The notes under the pieces were generated by a model that was not told the origin of the DNA, made no database searches, and worked only from the letters and a program-made list of their open reading frames with translations. A DNA stretch of 43,653 nucleotides from Deltaproteobacteria bacterium. GTDB taxonomy: Bacteria > Myxococcota_A > Polyangia > Polyangiales > Polyangiaceae. The translations under genes and the position numbers were made by a program. Positions 8,931 through 17,413 of the stretch are shown piece by piece. Each line of letters begins with the position of its first letter. The stretch's first letter is position 1. The stretch covers positions 178,964-222,616 of the forward strand of contig JACRCQ010000006.1 of assembly GCA_016218915.1 (NCBI GenBank). Reading direction: 5' to 3'.

Positions 8931-10097
8931 ATGAAGGTCCTCCGCTCTTGTTGCTGGCCCCTGCTTCTCGCGCTCGCTTGCAGCTGCGAGCCCCCTGCTG
9001 CCAGGACCGCGCCGCCTGCCCTCTCGTCTGCTCCACCCTCTTCCGCGCTTTCAGGGCCTCCTCTCGTCGAGGTTCGCAGGTCCGGTGTCCTGCTCGATCG
9101 CAAGCTCGTCGTGCCTGCGCCTGATCCCAAGTCTCCGGCAGAGCCAGGCCCGATCGAATCGCTGACGCGCGCCTTGCGAAGCCGTCCGATCCCACCTGCC
9201 CTTGCCGCTTCTGCCAGAGGCATGGTGAGTGTCGAGTTCGATGCGGACGCTCCTGGCTGGCTGCTGGCCAGCGTGATCCAGAGCGGAGTCGGCGCAGCCT
9301 ATGAAACCAGCTCCATCCGCGCTCCTCGAGGCACGCTGCTGGTGCGCAATGCCTTGCCCCAGGGCAAGTGGATGGAACCTGAGGCGGGACGCACCGATCT
9401 GGTGCTGCTCGCAGGCCCGGACAGGGTGACCGCTGTGCGCGCGACCGGCGCGGGCAAGCCTGAGGATGCGCTCTTCGAGTTCGAGGCTTTCGCACGGGAA
9501 TCGCCTGCAGCGTTCCAGCCTGCCTACGACGCGGTGTCCAAGCTCGCGTCCAGAGCATGCGGGTCCACAGCCGACGATTGCCCGCGGTTTGTGCAAGTGC
9601 GGCTTCACGCTCCCATGTCATCCGGTGAGCTCGTCGCTCTGATCGATTCCGCAACCCCTGCCGGCCCCCGCGGAGCCGGGGATCGCCCGGTCCAGATCGC
9701 GTTCGTGTCCTCGTCGCCGGCAGGACGAAACCAGAGCCTTCCTCTCTTCGTGCTCCAGGGGATCATCCAGAAGCACGCAGCGCAATTCCACAAGTGCTAC
9801 GAGCCAGCCGCGGCCCGCGACCCGAGACTGACCGGAAGGGTCGTGGTCAAGCTCACGATCGATCGGGAAGGGCTCGTGTCTGACGTGCAGGACGTGTCCG
9901 AGACGTATGGCTCTGCGAGCGCGCCAGGGCGTCCTGTGGCAAACCAGCCGTTCGCGGACATGACGGTTCGATCGTGCGTGGTCGAGCGATACAAGACGCT
10001 GCGCTTCCCGCCGCCCCCAGGGGGAATGCTGACCGTGACATGGCCGATGTTCTTTTCGCCTGAAAAACGGCAGGAAGTGTCTGAGGAGCTTCGCTGA
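8931..10097 (+). CDS. Lipoprotein with AgmX/PglI C-terminal (TonB-like) domain
   Basis: A 388-aa lipoprotein (signal LLLALAC, Cys17) with an Ala/Pro/Ser-rich linker and a C-terminal domain at about residues 275-380. That domain has the two-cysteine pattern (HKCYEPA ... VRSCVVERY) and the sequence GRVVVKLTIDREGLVSDV plus LRFPPPPGG that mark the AgmX/PglI C-terminal domain of myxobacteria. This domain is structurally TonB-like and is often found on gliding-motility or envelope proteins. The middle region (residues 95-250) is an unrecognised mixed alpha/beta segment with its own Cys pair. A role linking envelope components is an inference. The next gene is convergent, with its end 6 bp away. Confidence 0.88.
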   Translation: MKVLRSCCWPLLLALACSCEPPAARTAPPALSSAPPSSALSGPPLVEVRRSGVLLDRKLVVPAPDPKSPAEPGPIESLTRALRSRPIPPALAASARGMVSVEFDADAPGWLLASVIQSGVGAAYETSSIRAPRGTLLVRNALPQGKWMEPEAGRTDLVLLAGPDRVTAVRATGAGKPEDALFEFEAFARESPAAFQPAYDAVSKLASRACGSTADDCPRFVQVRLHAPMSSGELVALIDSATPAGPRGAGDRPVQIAFVSSSPAGRNQSLPLFVLQGIIQKHAAQFHKCYEPAAARDPRLTGRVVVKLTIDREGLVSDVQDVSETYGSASAPGRPVANQPFADMTVRSCVVERYKTLRFPPPPGGMLTVTWPMFFSPEKRQEVSEELR

Positions 10098-10103
10098 GAG
10101 CGA

Positions 10104-10418
10104 TCAGTGCGGTGGAGGACCGTAGGCACCCACCGGCGGGGCACCGGGATCAGTGGCCGCTGACGAGCTCGGCGCCGCAGGCTCCGCTGAGTCGGAAGTA
10201 GCGGGTGGATCGCCGTTGTCGATCGACCGTGAAGGGGGAGGCCCGTAGCCTCCGCATCCCATGGCACCAGCCGCAGCTGCAGCGCCTGCGATCACTGCAA
10301 CCGCAAGAAGGCTGCGGGGCAACGTGCTGGGGGCGTCGCAGAATGGACACGAGACGTCGTCTGCGCGCACATGGCGCTCACAACGGATGCAGCGAACCAA
10401 GGAACGGGGGGTCTGCAT
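10104..10418 (-). CDS. Small zinc-ribbon membrane protein
   Basis: A 104-aa protein. Residues 10-27 contain two CxxC pairs (CIRC ... CPFC), a classical zinc ribbon on the cytoplasmic side. A hydrophobic Ala-rich segment at 36-54 ends in GAMGC, followed by a Pro/Ser/Ala tail with two copies of a GYGPPP-type motif (GGYGPPP, GAYGPPP). The architecture, ribbon then anchor then Pro-rich tail, recurs in myxobacterial proteins, but I know of no assigned function. It is downstream of the tetraheme gene on the same strand, separated by a repeat-bearing gap. Confidence 0.8.
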   Translation of the reverse strand: MQTPRSLVRCIRCERHVRADDVSCPFCDAPSTLPRSLLAVAVIAGAAAAAGAMGCGGYGPPPSRSIDNGDPPATSDSAEPAAPSSSAATDPGAPPVGAYGPPPH

Positions 10419-10440
10419 CGGGTGATTCTACACCTCACAC

Positions 10441-10520
10441 GGGCAAGCCTTGCTGTTTTCGGATCTGCATCACTTTGGGCCTGCCCATAGCACCACCCGA
10501 ATCACCTTGGGCTTGCCCAA
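10441..10520. repeat. GGGCAAGCC-type inverted-repeat element
   Basis: GGGCAAGCC at 10441-10449 is inverted as GGGCTTGCCC at 10509-10518. Between and overlapping them, two direct copies of a motif reading (minus strand) TGGGCAAGCCCAAGGTGATTC occur at 10467-10487 and 10499-10519, the first with changes. A third copy lies at 35114-35135. It sits between two minus-strand genes. Confidence 0.6.
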
Positions 10521-10538
10521 GGGACCAACCAAGTCACT

Positions 10539-10940
10539 CTACTGCGCGTGGCAGCCGGTGCAGTTGGTACGCTCCGGATGCGTAGTCTTCTTGGCGCCGT
10601 TGACTCCGTCCTTGTGGCAGCCAAGGCAGTAGGTGTCGTCCTTGGAGGTGGTCGAGTGCGGGATCTTCGGCGGCCCACCGGAGTCAGCACCTGCGTCCTG
10701 CGTGCCCACCTGGTTGTTGGTGACCGAATGGCATCCCACGCAATGGGACTCTCCCGTATGAGGCGACTGCGGTGCACCGCTCGACGGGTTGGCGTGACAG
10801 CTTTGGCAGCTATTGTCATCGAGCGAGTAGACTGCGTGGGGAACGTCAGGAGCGTCCTCCTCGCAACCTGCCAGAGGGACGATCCAGGCAACGACGAGAG
10901 TGGCTTTCGAGCCCAAAGCAAGCAGTGCACGTTTCGTCAT
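10539..10940 (-). CDS. Tetraheme c-type cytochrome lipoprotein
   Basis: A 133-aa lipoprotein (signal WIVPLAGC, Cys26) with four CxxCH heme-attachment sites: C45-H49, C67-H71, C105-H109 and C127-H131. Additional histidines (H35, H61, H95, H121), each a few residues before a heme site, could supply the distal ligands, which would give bis-His low-potential hemes as in small tetraheme electron-transfer cytochromes. The spacer between hemes 2 and 3 is Asp/Gly/Pro-rich. The protein is expected at the periplasmic face and to pass electrons; its partner is unknown. The frame is open upstream through a hexamer repeat, and that extension is rejected because it hides the signal peptide. Confidence 0.88.
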   Translation of the reverse strand: MTKRALLALGSKATLVVAWIVPLAGCEEDAPDVPHAVYSLDDNSCQSCHANPSSGAPQSPHTGESHCVGCHSVTNNQVGTQDAGADSGGPPKIPHSTTSKDDTYCLGCHKDGVNGAKKTTHPERTNCTGCHAQ

Positions 10941-11003
10941 GATACCGGAGGATATCTGGAGCAACGCTCGAAGCGTGTCAAGGACAGGGGCATGGCTGTT
11001 CTT

Positions 11004-11051
<48 letters not shown>

Positions 11052-11106
11052 ATCAGAATCCCACGGCCAAGCCCGGAGCAGAGCGTGGTAGGCTGGCGCC
11101 AGTCCC

Positions 11107-12297
11107 ATGTCTGACCTGCGCAAGATCTTTGACTGGCTCGTGGATGGGGCACCTGGCGCGCTCTCGTCGCCCGAGGTGATCGACAGGCTTTGCTCTGACA
11201 TCGTCGCTGCTGGCGTCCCGCTCGACCGCTTCGCAGCGTTCGTGCGCACCCTGCACCCGGCGTTCATGGGAAGGGGGTTCTACTGGACCCCGGATGCACC
11301 GTGCAAAGTCGACGAGGCCCCGCATGCGATGCTCGAATCCAAGGAATTCCTGGCAAGCCCTGTGAACAGGGTCTTTGAGACGGGCAAGCCGCTGCGACGC
11401 CGTCTGTGCGATCCAGACTGCCCCCGCGACTTCCCTCTGCTTGAAAAGTTCCGCAACGATGGCCTGACAGACTACCTGGTCGGCCCGATGGTCTTCCTGT
11501 CCGGACATGTGCACGCGGTAACCTTTGCCACGCGCTCCCCGGCTGGATTTAGCGACGACCACGTTGCAGCGCTCCTCGAGCTGCTCCGTCCCCTGTCTCG
11601 CCTCGCGGAAATCCTGGCCCTTCGCCGTACGGCCGTGAATCTGCTCAGCACCTACGTGGGGCGCCATGCCGGCGAAAATGTCCTGTCCGGCAAGATCAAG
11701 CGCGGCGACACGGAGAGCATCCGCGCTGTGATCTGGTTCTCGGATCTGCGCGGATTCACGCAGCTCGCCAACACGATCGAGCCTTCGGCCCTGGTCAGCG
11801 TGCTCAACGACCTGTTCGATTGCCAGGTCCCTGCCATTGAGCGTCATGGTGGCGAGGTGCTCAAGTTCATGGGCGATGGGCTCCTGGCGATCTTCCCGAT
11901 CGTGGATTCGACGCGCACGCCCGGGGAGCTGTGCGATGCAGCGCTCGACGCCGCGGTCGAAGCGTTCGAGAGCTTGAGCAAGCTGAATCGAACACGCGCG
12001 AGCTGCGGAGCCGCGCCGATACGCTTCGGCCTGGCGCTGCACGTAGGCAACGTGGACTACGGCAACATCGGCGGCGCCACCCGGCTCGATTTCACGTGCA
12101 TCGGCCCTGCGGTGAATCTGGCTTCAAGGTTGGAGGGGCTGACCAGCAGGCTCAACCGCACGATCGTGGTGAGCCGCGAGTTCGCTCAGATGGCGACCCG
12201 GCCGTCGGTGCCGATCGGCAGCTTCGAGCTCAAGGGTGTGCCAGAGCCTCAGGAAGTGTTCGTACCGGAAGAATCAAGCCCGATCTCCCTTGGCTAG
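11107..12297 (+). CDS. Class III adenylate/guanylate cyclase
   Basis: A 396-aa cytoplasmic protein. Residues 1-175 form a possible sensory domain of unrecognised type with several Cys (C66, C101, C105). Residues 200-390 are a class III cyclase catalytic domain. The two metal-binding aspartates are present (D213 in FSDLRGFT, D257 in FMGDGLL), as are the transition-state residues N337 and R341 in AVNLASRLEG. The purine-pocket position carries T330 in LDFTCIG, the pattern of class IIIb adenylate cyclases, so cAMP is the likelier product. Its stop codon TAG (12295-12297) lies inside the CTAGTAC end of a repeat element, so the C-terminus may have been trimmed by insertion. Confidence 0.93.
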   Translation: MSDLRKIFDWLVDGAPGALSSPEVIDRLCSDIVAAGVPLDRFAAFVRTLHPAFMGRGFYWTPDAPCKVDEAPHAMLESKEFLASPVNRVFETGKPLRRRLCDPDCPRDFPLLEKFRNDGLTDYLVGPMVFLSGHVHAVTFATRSPAGFSDDHVAALLELLRPLSRLAEILALRRTAVNLLSTYVGRHAGENVLSGKIKRGDTESIRAVIWFSDLRGFTQLANTIEPSALVSVLNDLFDCQVPAIERHGGEVLKFMGDGLLAIFPIVDSTRTPGELCDAALDAAVEAFESLSKLNRTRASCGAAPIRFGLALHVGNVDYGNIGGATRLDFTCIGPAVNLASRLEGLTSRLNRTIVVSREFAQMATRPSVPIGSFELKGVPEPQEVFVPEESSPISLG

Positions 12298-12440
12298 TAC
12301 CTTGTGCCCGAGGTGCACAGCGGGATCATTGGCGACCACCGCCTTCCGCCGACCGTAGCGACACCGCCGTGTCTGCGTTAGGCACGGCATGCCGTGCCAA
12401 ACGCAGGCACGCCGTGGCGTGCCGCTACCGGGACCCACAC
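12294..12440. mobile_element. Partial copy of cloverleaf-core palindromic element
   Basis: The left end begins CTAGTACCTTGTGCCCGAGG, matching the end of the element at 39134-39375. The core has an outer stem GTAGCG (12355-12360) / CGCTAC (12423-12428) enclosing three hairpins: ACAC/GTGT (12361-12372), a long arm centred on GGCACGGCATGCCGTGCC (12374-12405), and GGCACGCC/GGCGTGCC (12406-12423). The core aligns with the reverse complement of the other copy. No right-hand terminal repeat is visible, so this copy is truncated or decayed. The end point is approximate. Confidence 0.75.
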
Positions 12441-12755
12441 GCCCGGTGCCTTGCGCGCCTGGAGAAGGCGTCAGCACGGCCGTGGCACAGGGCGTCATGG
12501 GTGAGGGCAGCACGTGCATTCGCTAACGCTGGGGCGGCAGGGATTGGACGTTCCGGGGTGGGATCAGGGGTTCGGGCGTTGGCACGGAACGGCACACATC
12601 GGCCGCATCACCAGGCAAAATACCCGCGAAAAATGTGTGCCGCACGTTGGCATGGAACCTGGATGTGCGCCGGGCAGGCGTTGGCGCCTTGGGCCGGTCG
12701 CGGCTCCAACGAATCGGCGATTCAGGGAACGACACACTCCAGGACGGTGCGAATC
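12441..12755. other. Non-coding gap after repeat element
   Basis: No convincing gene. Open frames here lack a plausible start and have no recognisable features. The segment separates the repeat remnant from the TPR protein gene and presumably holds that gene's promoter. Confidence 0.5.
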
Positions 12756-13736
12756 ATGTCCAGGCGACGAAACAGCAAGCAGTCCAGGCCGCGGTCCTCT
12801 CAAGCCTTGGGCGACTCCAGCGGGAGCCTTCGCCCCACGATGCCCGAACCTGCGACCCTTCGCGCACGGCAAGAGCCCAAGCCCACGCCGCCCTTGGAGG
12901 CCTCGGATCCGATCCTGAACGCGATCGCAGCAGTCAAGCCCGCAACCGTGCCCGTGATCGAAGAGCTCGTGGATCCGTTTTCGGCTTCCGGGGAGTTCTT
13001 CGCGCAGGACAAGGACTCGGTGCCCCCACCGGTCGAGATGCCGCCCATCGAAGAGCCCAAGCCTGAGGATCCTCCGCACGTGATCGCACGACGCGCGCGT
13101 CTGCGTCGCGCAGTGGGCGTTGCCCTTGCCGTGCTCGGCGTTTTTGCGCTGGTTGCCGTGGGCAAATCGGTGGTGTCCAAGGCTACGCGCAGCGACGCGT
13201 CGCTGGTGACCGCAGCTGCGGCTGCGGACCAGCGCCACAACGCGCAGGCTGACATCCGCGTGTCAGCGCCTGCCGCGCAGCCTGCCAAGGTTGCCGCTCC
13301 TGCTGAACCTGTAGCCGCATCTGAGCCCAAGCCTGCGGAGCCGGTGGCTGCTGCCGAGCCCAAGGCGGCCGAGCCTGTGGCTGCGCCGGAACCCAAGCCT
13401 GCGGAGCCGGTGGCTGCGCCTGAGCCCAAGCCGGCTGAGCCTGCGGCTGCTGCTGAACCGAAGGAAGAGGCCGCGCAGGTCGATCCTGCCGCTTCGCTCA
13501 AGCTGAGGAAGGAAGCCGAGTCCTTGCTGAACCGTGGGAAGTACAAGGATGCAATGGAAGCCTCGCGCGCTGCGATCGCAGCCGATCCTTCCCACGCGTT
13601 GCCCTATCTGTTCCTCGGCACGGCACTGCAGATGACCGGCAAGTGGAAGGACGGGATCGAGGCCTATTCCGAGTGCGTGCGCCACGCCACGCAAGGGCCG
13701 GTCTACGAATGCCGCGCTTCGGGCGGGCACAAGTAG
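12756..13736 (+). CDS. TPR protein with membrane anchor and Pro/Ala repeat linker
   Basis: A 326-aa protein. Residues 1-112 are cytoplasmic, basic then Pro-rich; a membrane helix lies at about 118-138 (VGVALAVLGVFALVAVG). Residues 175-235 are a linker built from about five copies of EPVAA(P/A)EPK(P/A)A. Residues 240-326 are one or two TPR-like helical repeats (SLLNRGKYKDAMEASRAAIAADPSHALPYLF). The layout, anchor plus stiff Pro linker plus TPR, suggests a protein reaching across the periplasm to a partner, as in myxobacterial envelope assemblies. The start at 12756 is chosen because the longer frame passes through the repeat element. The neighbouring gene is convergent and ends 8 bp away. Confidence 0.85.
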   Translation: MSRRRNSKQSRPRSSQALGDSSGSLRPTMPEPATLRARQEPKPTPPLEASDPILNAIAAVKPATVPVIEELVDPFSASGEFFAQDKDSVPPPVEMPPIEEPKPEDPPHVIARRARLRRAVGVALAVLGVFALVAVGKSVVSKATRSDASLVTAAAAADQRHNAQADIRVSAPAAQPAKVAAPAEPVAASEPKPAEPVAAAEPKAAEPVAAPEPKPAEPVAAPEPKPAEPAAAAEPKEEAAQVDPAASLKLRKEAESLLNRGKYKDAMEASRAAIAADPSHALPYLFLGTALQMTGKWKDGIEAYSECVRHATQGPVYECRASGGHK

Positions 13737-13743
13737 AACGCCC

Positions 13744-14466
13744 CTACTTCGCTCGACAGCGTCCTGACGTGCAGCTCACTGGAGCATCCGATGCGCTGCA
13801 GCAATCGGCAGCAGCGGTGCACGGGTATCCTGGCTGAATGCACTGGTCGATGTCGCCTGCGCTGTAGGTGAAGAAGCCTGCCAGCACCCACGAGTCCGAC
13901 GAGCCGTACTGGGACACGAAGATCGGAACCCGCCCTGGCGCGTGGGCAGGCACCTTGAACTTGAAGGCGCAATCGCCTCCGCCGCCGTACTCCACGATCG
14001 TCTCCGAGCCCACCCGCACTCCGTAGCCGAGCGCGCCGATGTACCAGGCAAAACCGTAGACCGTGACCTCTGTCGATGCGCCTGCGCTGCCCGAGGTGGG
14101 GACCACGCGTAGCGAGTCCGGGAGCACCGGCCCCATGTGCAACTCGGTCGGTGAGCAGGTGGACAGGCAGTCGTGCGTGCCGCACGTGGACGACGCCGCG
14201 CACATCACGCAGGTCTCGTACTGCCCGCAGAGCGTGACTCCGGCTGTGCAAGGCTGACCGCAGCCGATGTCGAGCGTGGACAGGCACGCGTGGTTGCGCC
14301 AGACCTGCCCAGCAGGGCAGTTGCAGCTCGGCGCTATGCTGCCGGTTTCTTCTGTGGACGCGTCAGCGGGTGGATTGCCAGCTTGGTCGTTGCCGGTCGA
14401 CACGGTTCCACCGCAGGCAGAGAGGTGAGCGCAGCACAGGAGCAAGAAAGCGCGGGAGGCGGACAT
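13744..14466 (-). CDS. Cys-rich lipoprotein with TIG-like domain
   Basis: A 240-aa lipoprotein (signal CCAHLSAC, Cys18). An N-terminal Cys-rich segment (CNCPAGQVW ... CGQYETCVMC ... CGTHDCLSTC) resembles short EGF-like or tail-spike knots. Residues about 115-200 (LRVVPTSGSAGASTEVTVYG ... GDCAFKFKVPAHAPGRVPIFV) read as an immunoglobulin-like IPT/TIG fold. Another short Cys cluster (CIQPGYPC ... DCCSASD ... CTSGRC) ends the protein. All 20 or so cysteines point to disulfide bonding outside the cytoplasm. Binding of carbohydrate or protein at the cell surface is an inference. It is divergent from the VWA gene. Confidence 0.82.
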   Translation of the reverse strand: MSASRAFLLLCCAHLSACGGTVSTGNDQAGNPPADASTEETGSIAPSCNCPAGQVWRNHACLSTLDIGCGQPCTAGVTLCGQYETCVMCAASSTCGTHDCLSTCSPTELHMGPVLPDSLRVVPTSGSAGASTEVTVYGFAWYIGALGYGVRVGSETIVEYGGGGDCAFKFKVPAHAPGRVPIFVSQYGSSDSWVLAGFFTYSAGDIDQCIQPGYPCTAAADCCSASDAPVSCTSGRCRAK

Positions 14467-14559
14467 GGCGCTATGGTAGGCCGGAGAACTAGCAACGGGC
14501 AACACGGGAAGGCGATCGCGAACTTGGAATGCGGGAGCCCGGAGCAACGACGCGCCTGG

Positions 14560-14593
<34 letters not shown>

Positions 14594-14651
14594 GACGCAC
14601 GAGAAATCGCTGGCGAGACGAAGCTACTCGAGTCTGATACGATAGCTGGTC

Positions 14652-15977
14652 ATGAAGGCCTTCCGAATCCTCGCTTCCGCGTGCGTCACCCTGGCAATCC
14701 TTTCGACCGCTGCCAGGGCGAGCGCAGAGCCGTGCGACCCGCCTCGGATCCTGTTCGTCATCGACAGCTCGTCGTCGATGCTCGACACCGTGACCGAAGG
14801 GGGGTTGACCGCCCAGAAGTGGGAGGTCGTGCAGATGGCGGTCAAGGCAGTGACCGACAAGTACCCTGAGGAAGCGCGCTACGGGCTCATGACCTTCCCA
14901 GGTGCAGGTGGCAAGTGCGCGACCGGGTCGGTCCTGGTCGATATCGAGGCCAACACCGGCGCGCAGGTTCAGAGCACGCTGGCGGCGTTGGACATGACCG
15001 GCTCGCGACAGACGCCGGCAGGGCAGACGCTGATGGCTGCCTCGCAGTACGCGGGCATCACCGAAGCAGGCAAGAAGAACTACGTGATCTTCATGACCGA
15101 CGGCTGGCAGTACTGCTCCATCGCGAGCTCGTCGGCCCCGGTTTGCACGCAGTCCGGGGACTGCACGCTGATGGGAGTGAGCCCGTGCCCGACCTGCAAC
15201 TCCTGCAATGCGGGCTCGACGGATCCGGCGTGCTCGGGCAAGACCGAGGACGGCTGCTATTGCGTGAGGACCTGGCCGGTGATCGGCGTGACAGCGCTCG
15301 CCAACGCGAACGTGACAACCTATGTGGTCGGGTTTGGAACCAATGCAGACTCCAAGACGCTGAACGCTGCGGCAGAAGCGGGCGGTACAGCGCTATCGGG
15401 TTGTGATCCAACCAGCAGCAGCCCGAGCTGCTACTACCAGGCAACCGCGCCTTCGGAGCTGAATGCAGCATTGGCTGACATCATCCAGAAGGTGGTGACC
15501 GAGAACTGCAACGGCGAGTGCGGGCTTCAGGGCACGCGGACCTGCAATGCATCAGGGTGGTCGCCGTGCGTGGCGCCGACCGAGGTCGACTGCAAGGGGC
15601 CGTGCGGGGCATCGGGCAAGCAGAAGTGCGTGGGCGGAACGCTCACGCAATGCGATGCAGTCTGCGAGGATGCGGGTGCGGGTGGAAGCGCGGGCGCAGC
15701 GGGCGCAGCGGGCGCAGCGGGCAAGGGCGGCTCAGGGGGCGGCACGTCGGGAAGTGGCGGGAGCGGCGGCGGAGCGGGTGGAGGGAGTGGAGGAACCACG
15801 CCTGATGCAGCCGCGGGAGGGATGGGACTGACAGGCGGCTCAGCGCCGGAGGCAGTGCCCGATTCGGGCGATGATGGCGGGTGCGGATGCCGAACGACGA
15901 GCAAGGGAGCGGCCGGGTCGCTGGTCATGCTTGCGATCGGGCTGGGGCTCTTGGCGTGGCGGAGGCGGAGGGGGTAG
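14652..15977 (+). CDS. Secreted VWA-domain protein with MYXO-CTERM-like tail
   Basis: A 441-aa exported protein with a Sec signal peptide (cleavage near ARASA, residue 25). A von Willebrand A domain follows, with the metal-ion site DxSxS at D38-S42 (VIDSSSSM), a Thr in SRQTPAG and an Asp in MTDGWQ. Residues 165-210 insert a Cys-rich loop (CPTCNSCN ... CSGKTEDGCYC). After the VWA domain come two CGxxGxxxC-type modules and a Gly/Ala/Ser linker. The C-terminus is GCGC, a hydrophobic helix (SLVMLAIGLGLLAW) and RRRRG, the layout of MYXO-CTERM sorting signals recognised for surface anchoring in myxobacteria. Likely a cell-surface adhesin or binding protein. Confidence 0.92.
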   Translation: MKAFRILASACVTLAILSTAARASAEPCDPPRILFVIDSSSSMLDTVTEGGLTAQKWEVVQMAVKAVTDKYPEEARYGLMTFPGAGGKCATGSVLVDIEANTGAQVQSTLAALDMTGSRQTPAGQTLMAASQYAGITEAGKKNYVIFMTDGWQYCSIASSSAPVCTQSGDCTLMGVSPCPTCNSCNAGSTDPACSGKTEDGCYCVRTWPVIGVTALANANVTTYVVGFGTNADSKTLNAAAEAGGTALSGCDPTSSSPSCYYQATAPSELNAALADIIQKVVTENCNGECGLQGTRTCNASGWSPCVAPTEVDCKGPCGASGKQKCVGGTLTQCDAVCEDAGAGGSAGAAGAAGAAGKGGSGGGTSGSGGSGGGAGGGSGGTTPDAAAGGMGLTGGSAPEAVPDSGDDGGCGCRTTSKGAAGSLVMLAIGLGLLAWRRRRG

Positions 15978-16442
15978 GGACAGAATGATCATCTGCCAGG
16001 GCATGGCATGCCATGCCCGTCTATGGCTTGCCCGTGGCAAGCCGCCACAGCAGCACCAACAACATTTCCACAGAAGCTCCAGGTAGCCCAGGGGTCTGTG
16101 GCGGCATGCTACCAGCATGCCCCAGGCGGGCATGCCACGGCATGCCTGAACCGTGCCTGCAATCGCGCGACCCATGTCGATCTTCCGCAACCGATTCGGT
16201 CTCCTGTCCGATAGGGGGCATGCGGCGAGTGAGCACGGAGCGACTGGGGAACGGACAGGGTCCGGGTGTAGGCGGGTTCAGCAGCTGTGGGGGGGGGTGC
16301 GACGGGCGGGATTCCGGATATTGCGTGGCAGCAGGCCTCGCGGTCGGTTCCATGATCGCGACGAATCAGGATGTGGTACGAAGGAAGGTCTCTGTCTTCT
16401 TGTCGTGCGAGGGCCGCGCCCCCGAGAGCGTGAGGGAGTGCG
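15978..16442. other. Palindrome-rich non-coding region
   Basis: No gene is convincing. The left part holds clustered palindromes, listed separately. A run of nine G (16289-16297) lies about 150 bp before the regulator start. Short open frames here have no ribosome site or recognisable content. Confidence 0.55.
15999..16146. repeat. Cluster of GGCATGCC / GGCTTGCC palindromes
   Basis: A perfect 20-bp palindrome GGGCATGGCATGCCATGCCC lies at 15999-16018. GGCTTGCC (16025-16032) pairs with GGCAAGCC (16036-16043) over a 3-nt loop. GGCATGC (16103-16109) pairs with GCATGCC (16115-16121). GGCATGCC itself occurs at 16129-16136 and 16139-16146. Together they form a REP-like patch between two genes. Confidence 0.85.
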
Positions 16443-17405
16443 ATGGGTGAGCCAGTGGAGACGATTGTTGCCGTGACCGCTGCGATGCGAGGGCTCGTGG
16501 ACGCAGCGGACCGACTGGCGCGACGAGATGTCCCGGTGTTGATCACCGGGGAGACGGGAACAGGAAAGGACCTGTTCGCGCGTCGGATTCACGTGCGCAG
16601 CGCGCGCCAAGCAGGCGCCTTTGTGCCAGTGAATTGCGGAGCCATCCCGTCGGCACTGGTGGCGAGCGAGCTGTTTGGACATGCGCGCGGAGCGTTCACA
16701 GGCGCTGGTACGTCAGCGCCTGGGCTCTTCGAGTCAGCGGATGGTGGGGTGCTGGTCCTCGACGAAGTCGGACGGCTGCCCATGGCGGCGCAGGTGGCGT
16801 TGCTGCGGGTGGTAGAGACCGGGATGGTGCGGCGTGTGGGAGCGACACGGGAGCAGAGGGTTGACGTGCGTGTGCTCGGGGCAACCAATGAGCCGATCGA
16901 TCCGGCGAGTGGAGCTGGTAGCTTTCGGGCCGACCTGTACTATCGCCTGGCGGTGGAGACGATCCATCTGCCGCCCTTGCGGGAGCGACTGGGAGATCTG
17001 CCGGCGCTCGTGGACCACATGATTGGGCAGGAGGGCGAACAGGGGCGGCGGGTGGAAGGGATCACAGCCGAGGCGCTGGAAGTGCTTTCGCGTCATGCGT
17101 GGCCGGGGAACATCCGGGAGCTTCGAAATGTGATCGGGCAAGCGATCAGCAGGGCGAAGGGGGCGGTGATTTGCGCGGAGGACCTGCCCGAGGGGTTGAG
17201 GGGCAAGCGAGTGAAGAACGGGGTACGTCTGGCAGTGCAGCAGACCGAGAGGAGTGTGATCGAGGAGGCACTCGAACGCACGAACGGGAACATGGCAGAA
17301 GCTGCGCGGGTATCGCAGGTGCCGCTTGCAACGTTGTATCGCAAGGTGGCGAAGCACCGAATCGACACAGGGAAGTTTCGGAAGCTGCGGTCTTCCCAGG
17401 ACTGA
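16443..17405 (+). CDS. Sigma-54-dependent activator lacking an N-terminal sensor
   Basis: A 320-aa bacterial enhancer-binding protein. Residues 5-235 are the AAA+ domain: Walker A GETGTGKD (36-43), the sigma-54-contacting GAFTGA loop (83-88), Walker B VLVLDE (103-108) and an arginine-finger segment FRADLYYRL (161-169). A FIS-type helix-turn-helix lies at about 288-310 (MAEAARVSQVPLATLYRKV). There is no receiver, PAS, GAF or FHA domain, so activity is probably set by expression level or by a partner protein. A good ribosome site (GAGGGAG) precedes the start. It lies just upstream of, and co-directional with, the lipoprotein/RHS locus, and two identical dyads follow its stop codon, so it may regulate that locus. 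Confidence 0.95.
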   Translation: MGEPVETIVAVTAAMRGLVDAADRLARRDVPVLITGETGTGKDLFARRIHVRSARQAGAFVPVNCGAIPSALVASELFGHARGAFTGAGTSAPGLFESADGGVLVLDEVGRLPMAAQVALLRVVETGMVRRVGATREQRVDVRVLGATNEPIDPASGAGSFRADLYYRLAVETIHLPPLRERLGDLPALVDHMIGQEGEQGRRVEGITAEALEVLSRHAWPGNIRELRNVIGQAISRAKGAVICAEDLPEGLRGKRVKNGVRLAVQQTERSVIEEALERTNGNMAEAARVSQVPLATLYRKVAKHRIDTGKFRKLRSSQD

Positions 17406-17413
17406 CAAGGGCG

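Noticed and set aside
8759..9223. Longer N-terminus for the esterase.
   Set aside because: It runs through the tandem repeat and antisense to the lipoprotein gene, and hides the signal peptide.
12370..12460. Shared peptide GTACRAKRRH in open frames at both repeat loci, suggesting a conserved protein.
   Set aside because: It is the translation of the palindromic cloverleaf DNA repeat; neither frame has a credible start or gene context, so the similarity is at DNA level.
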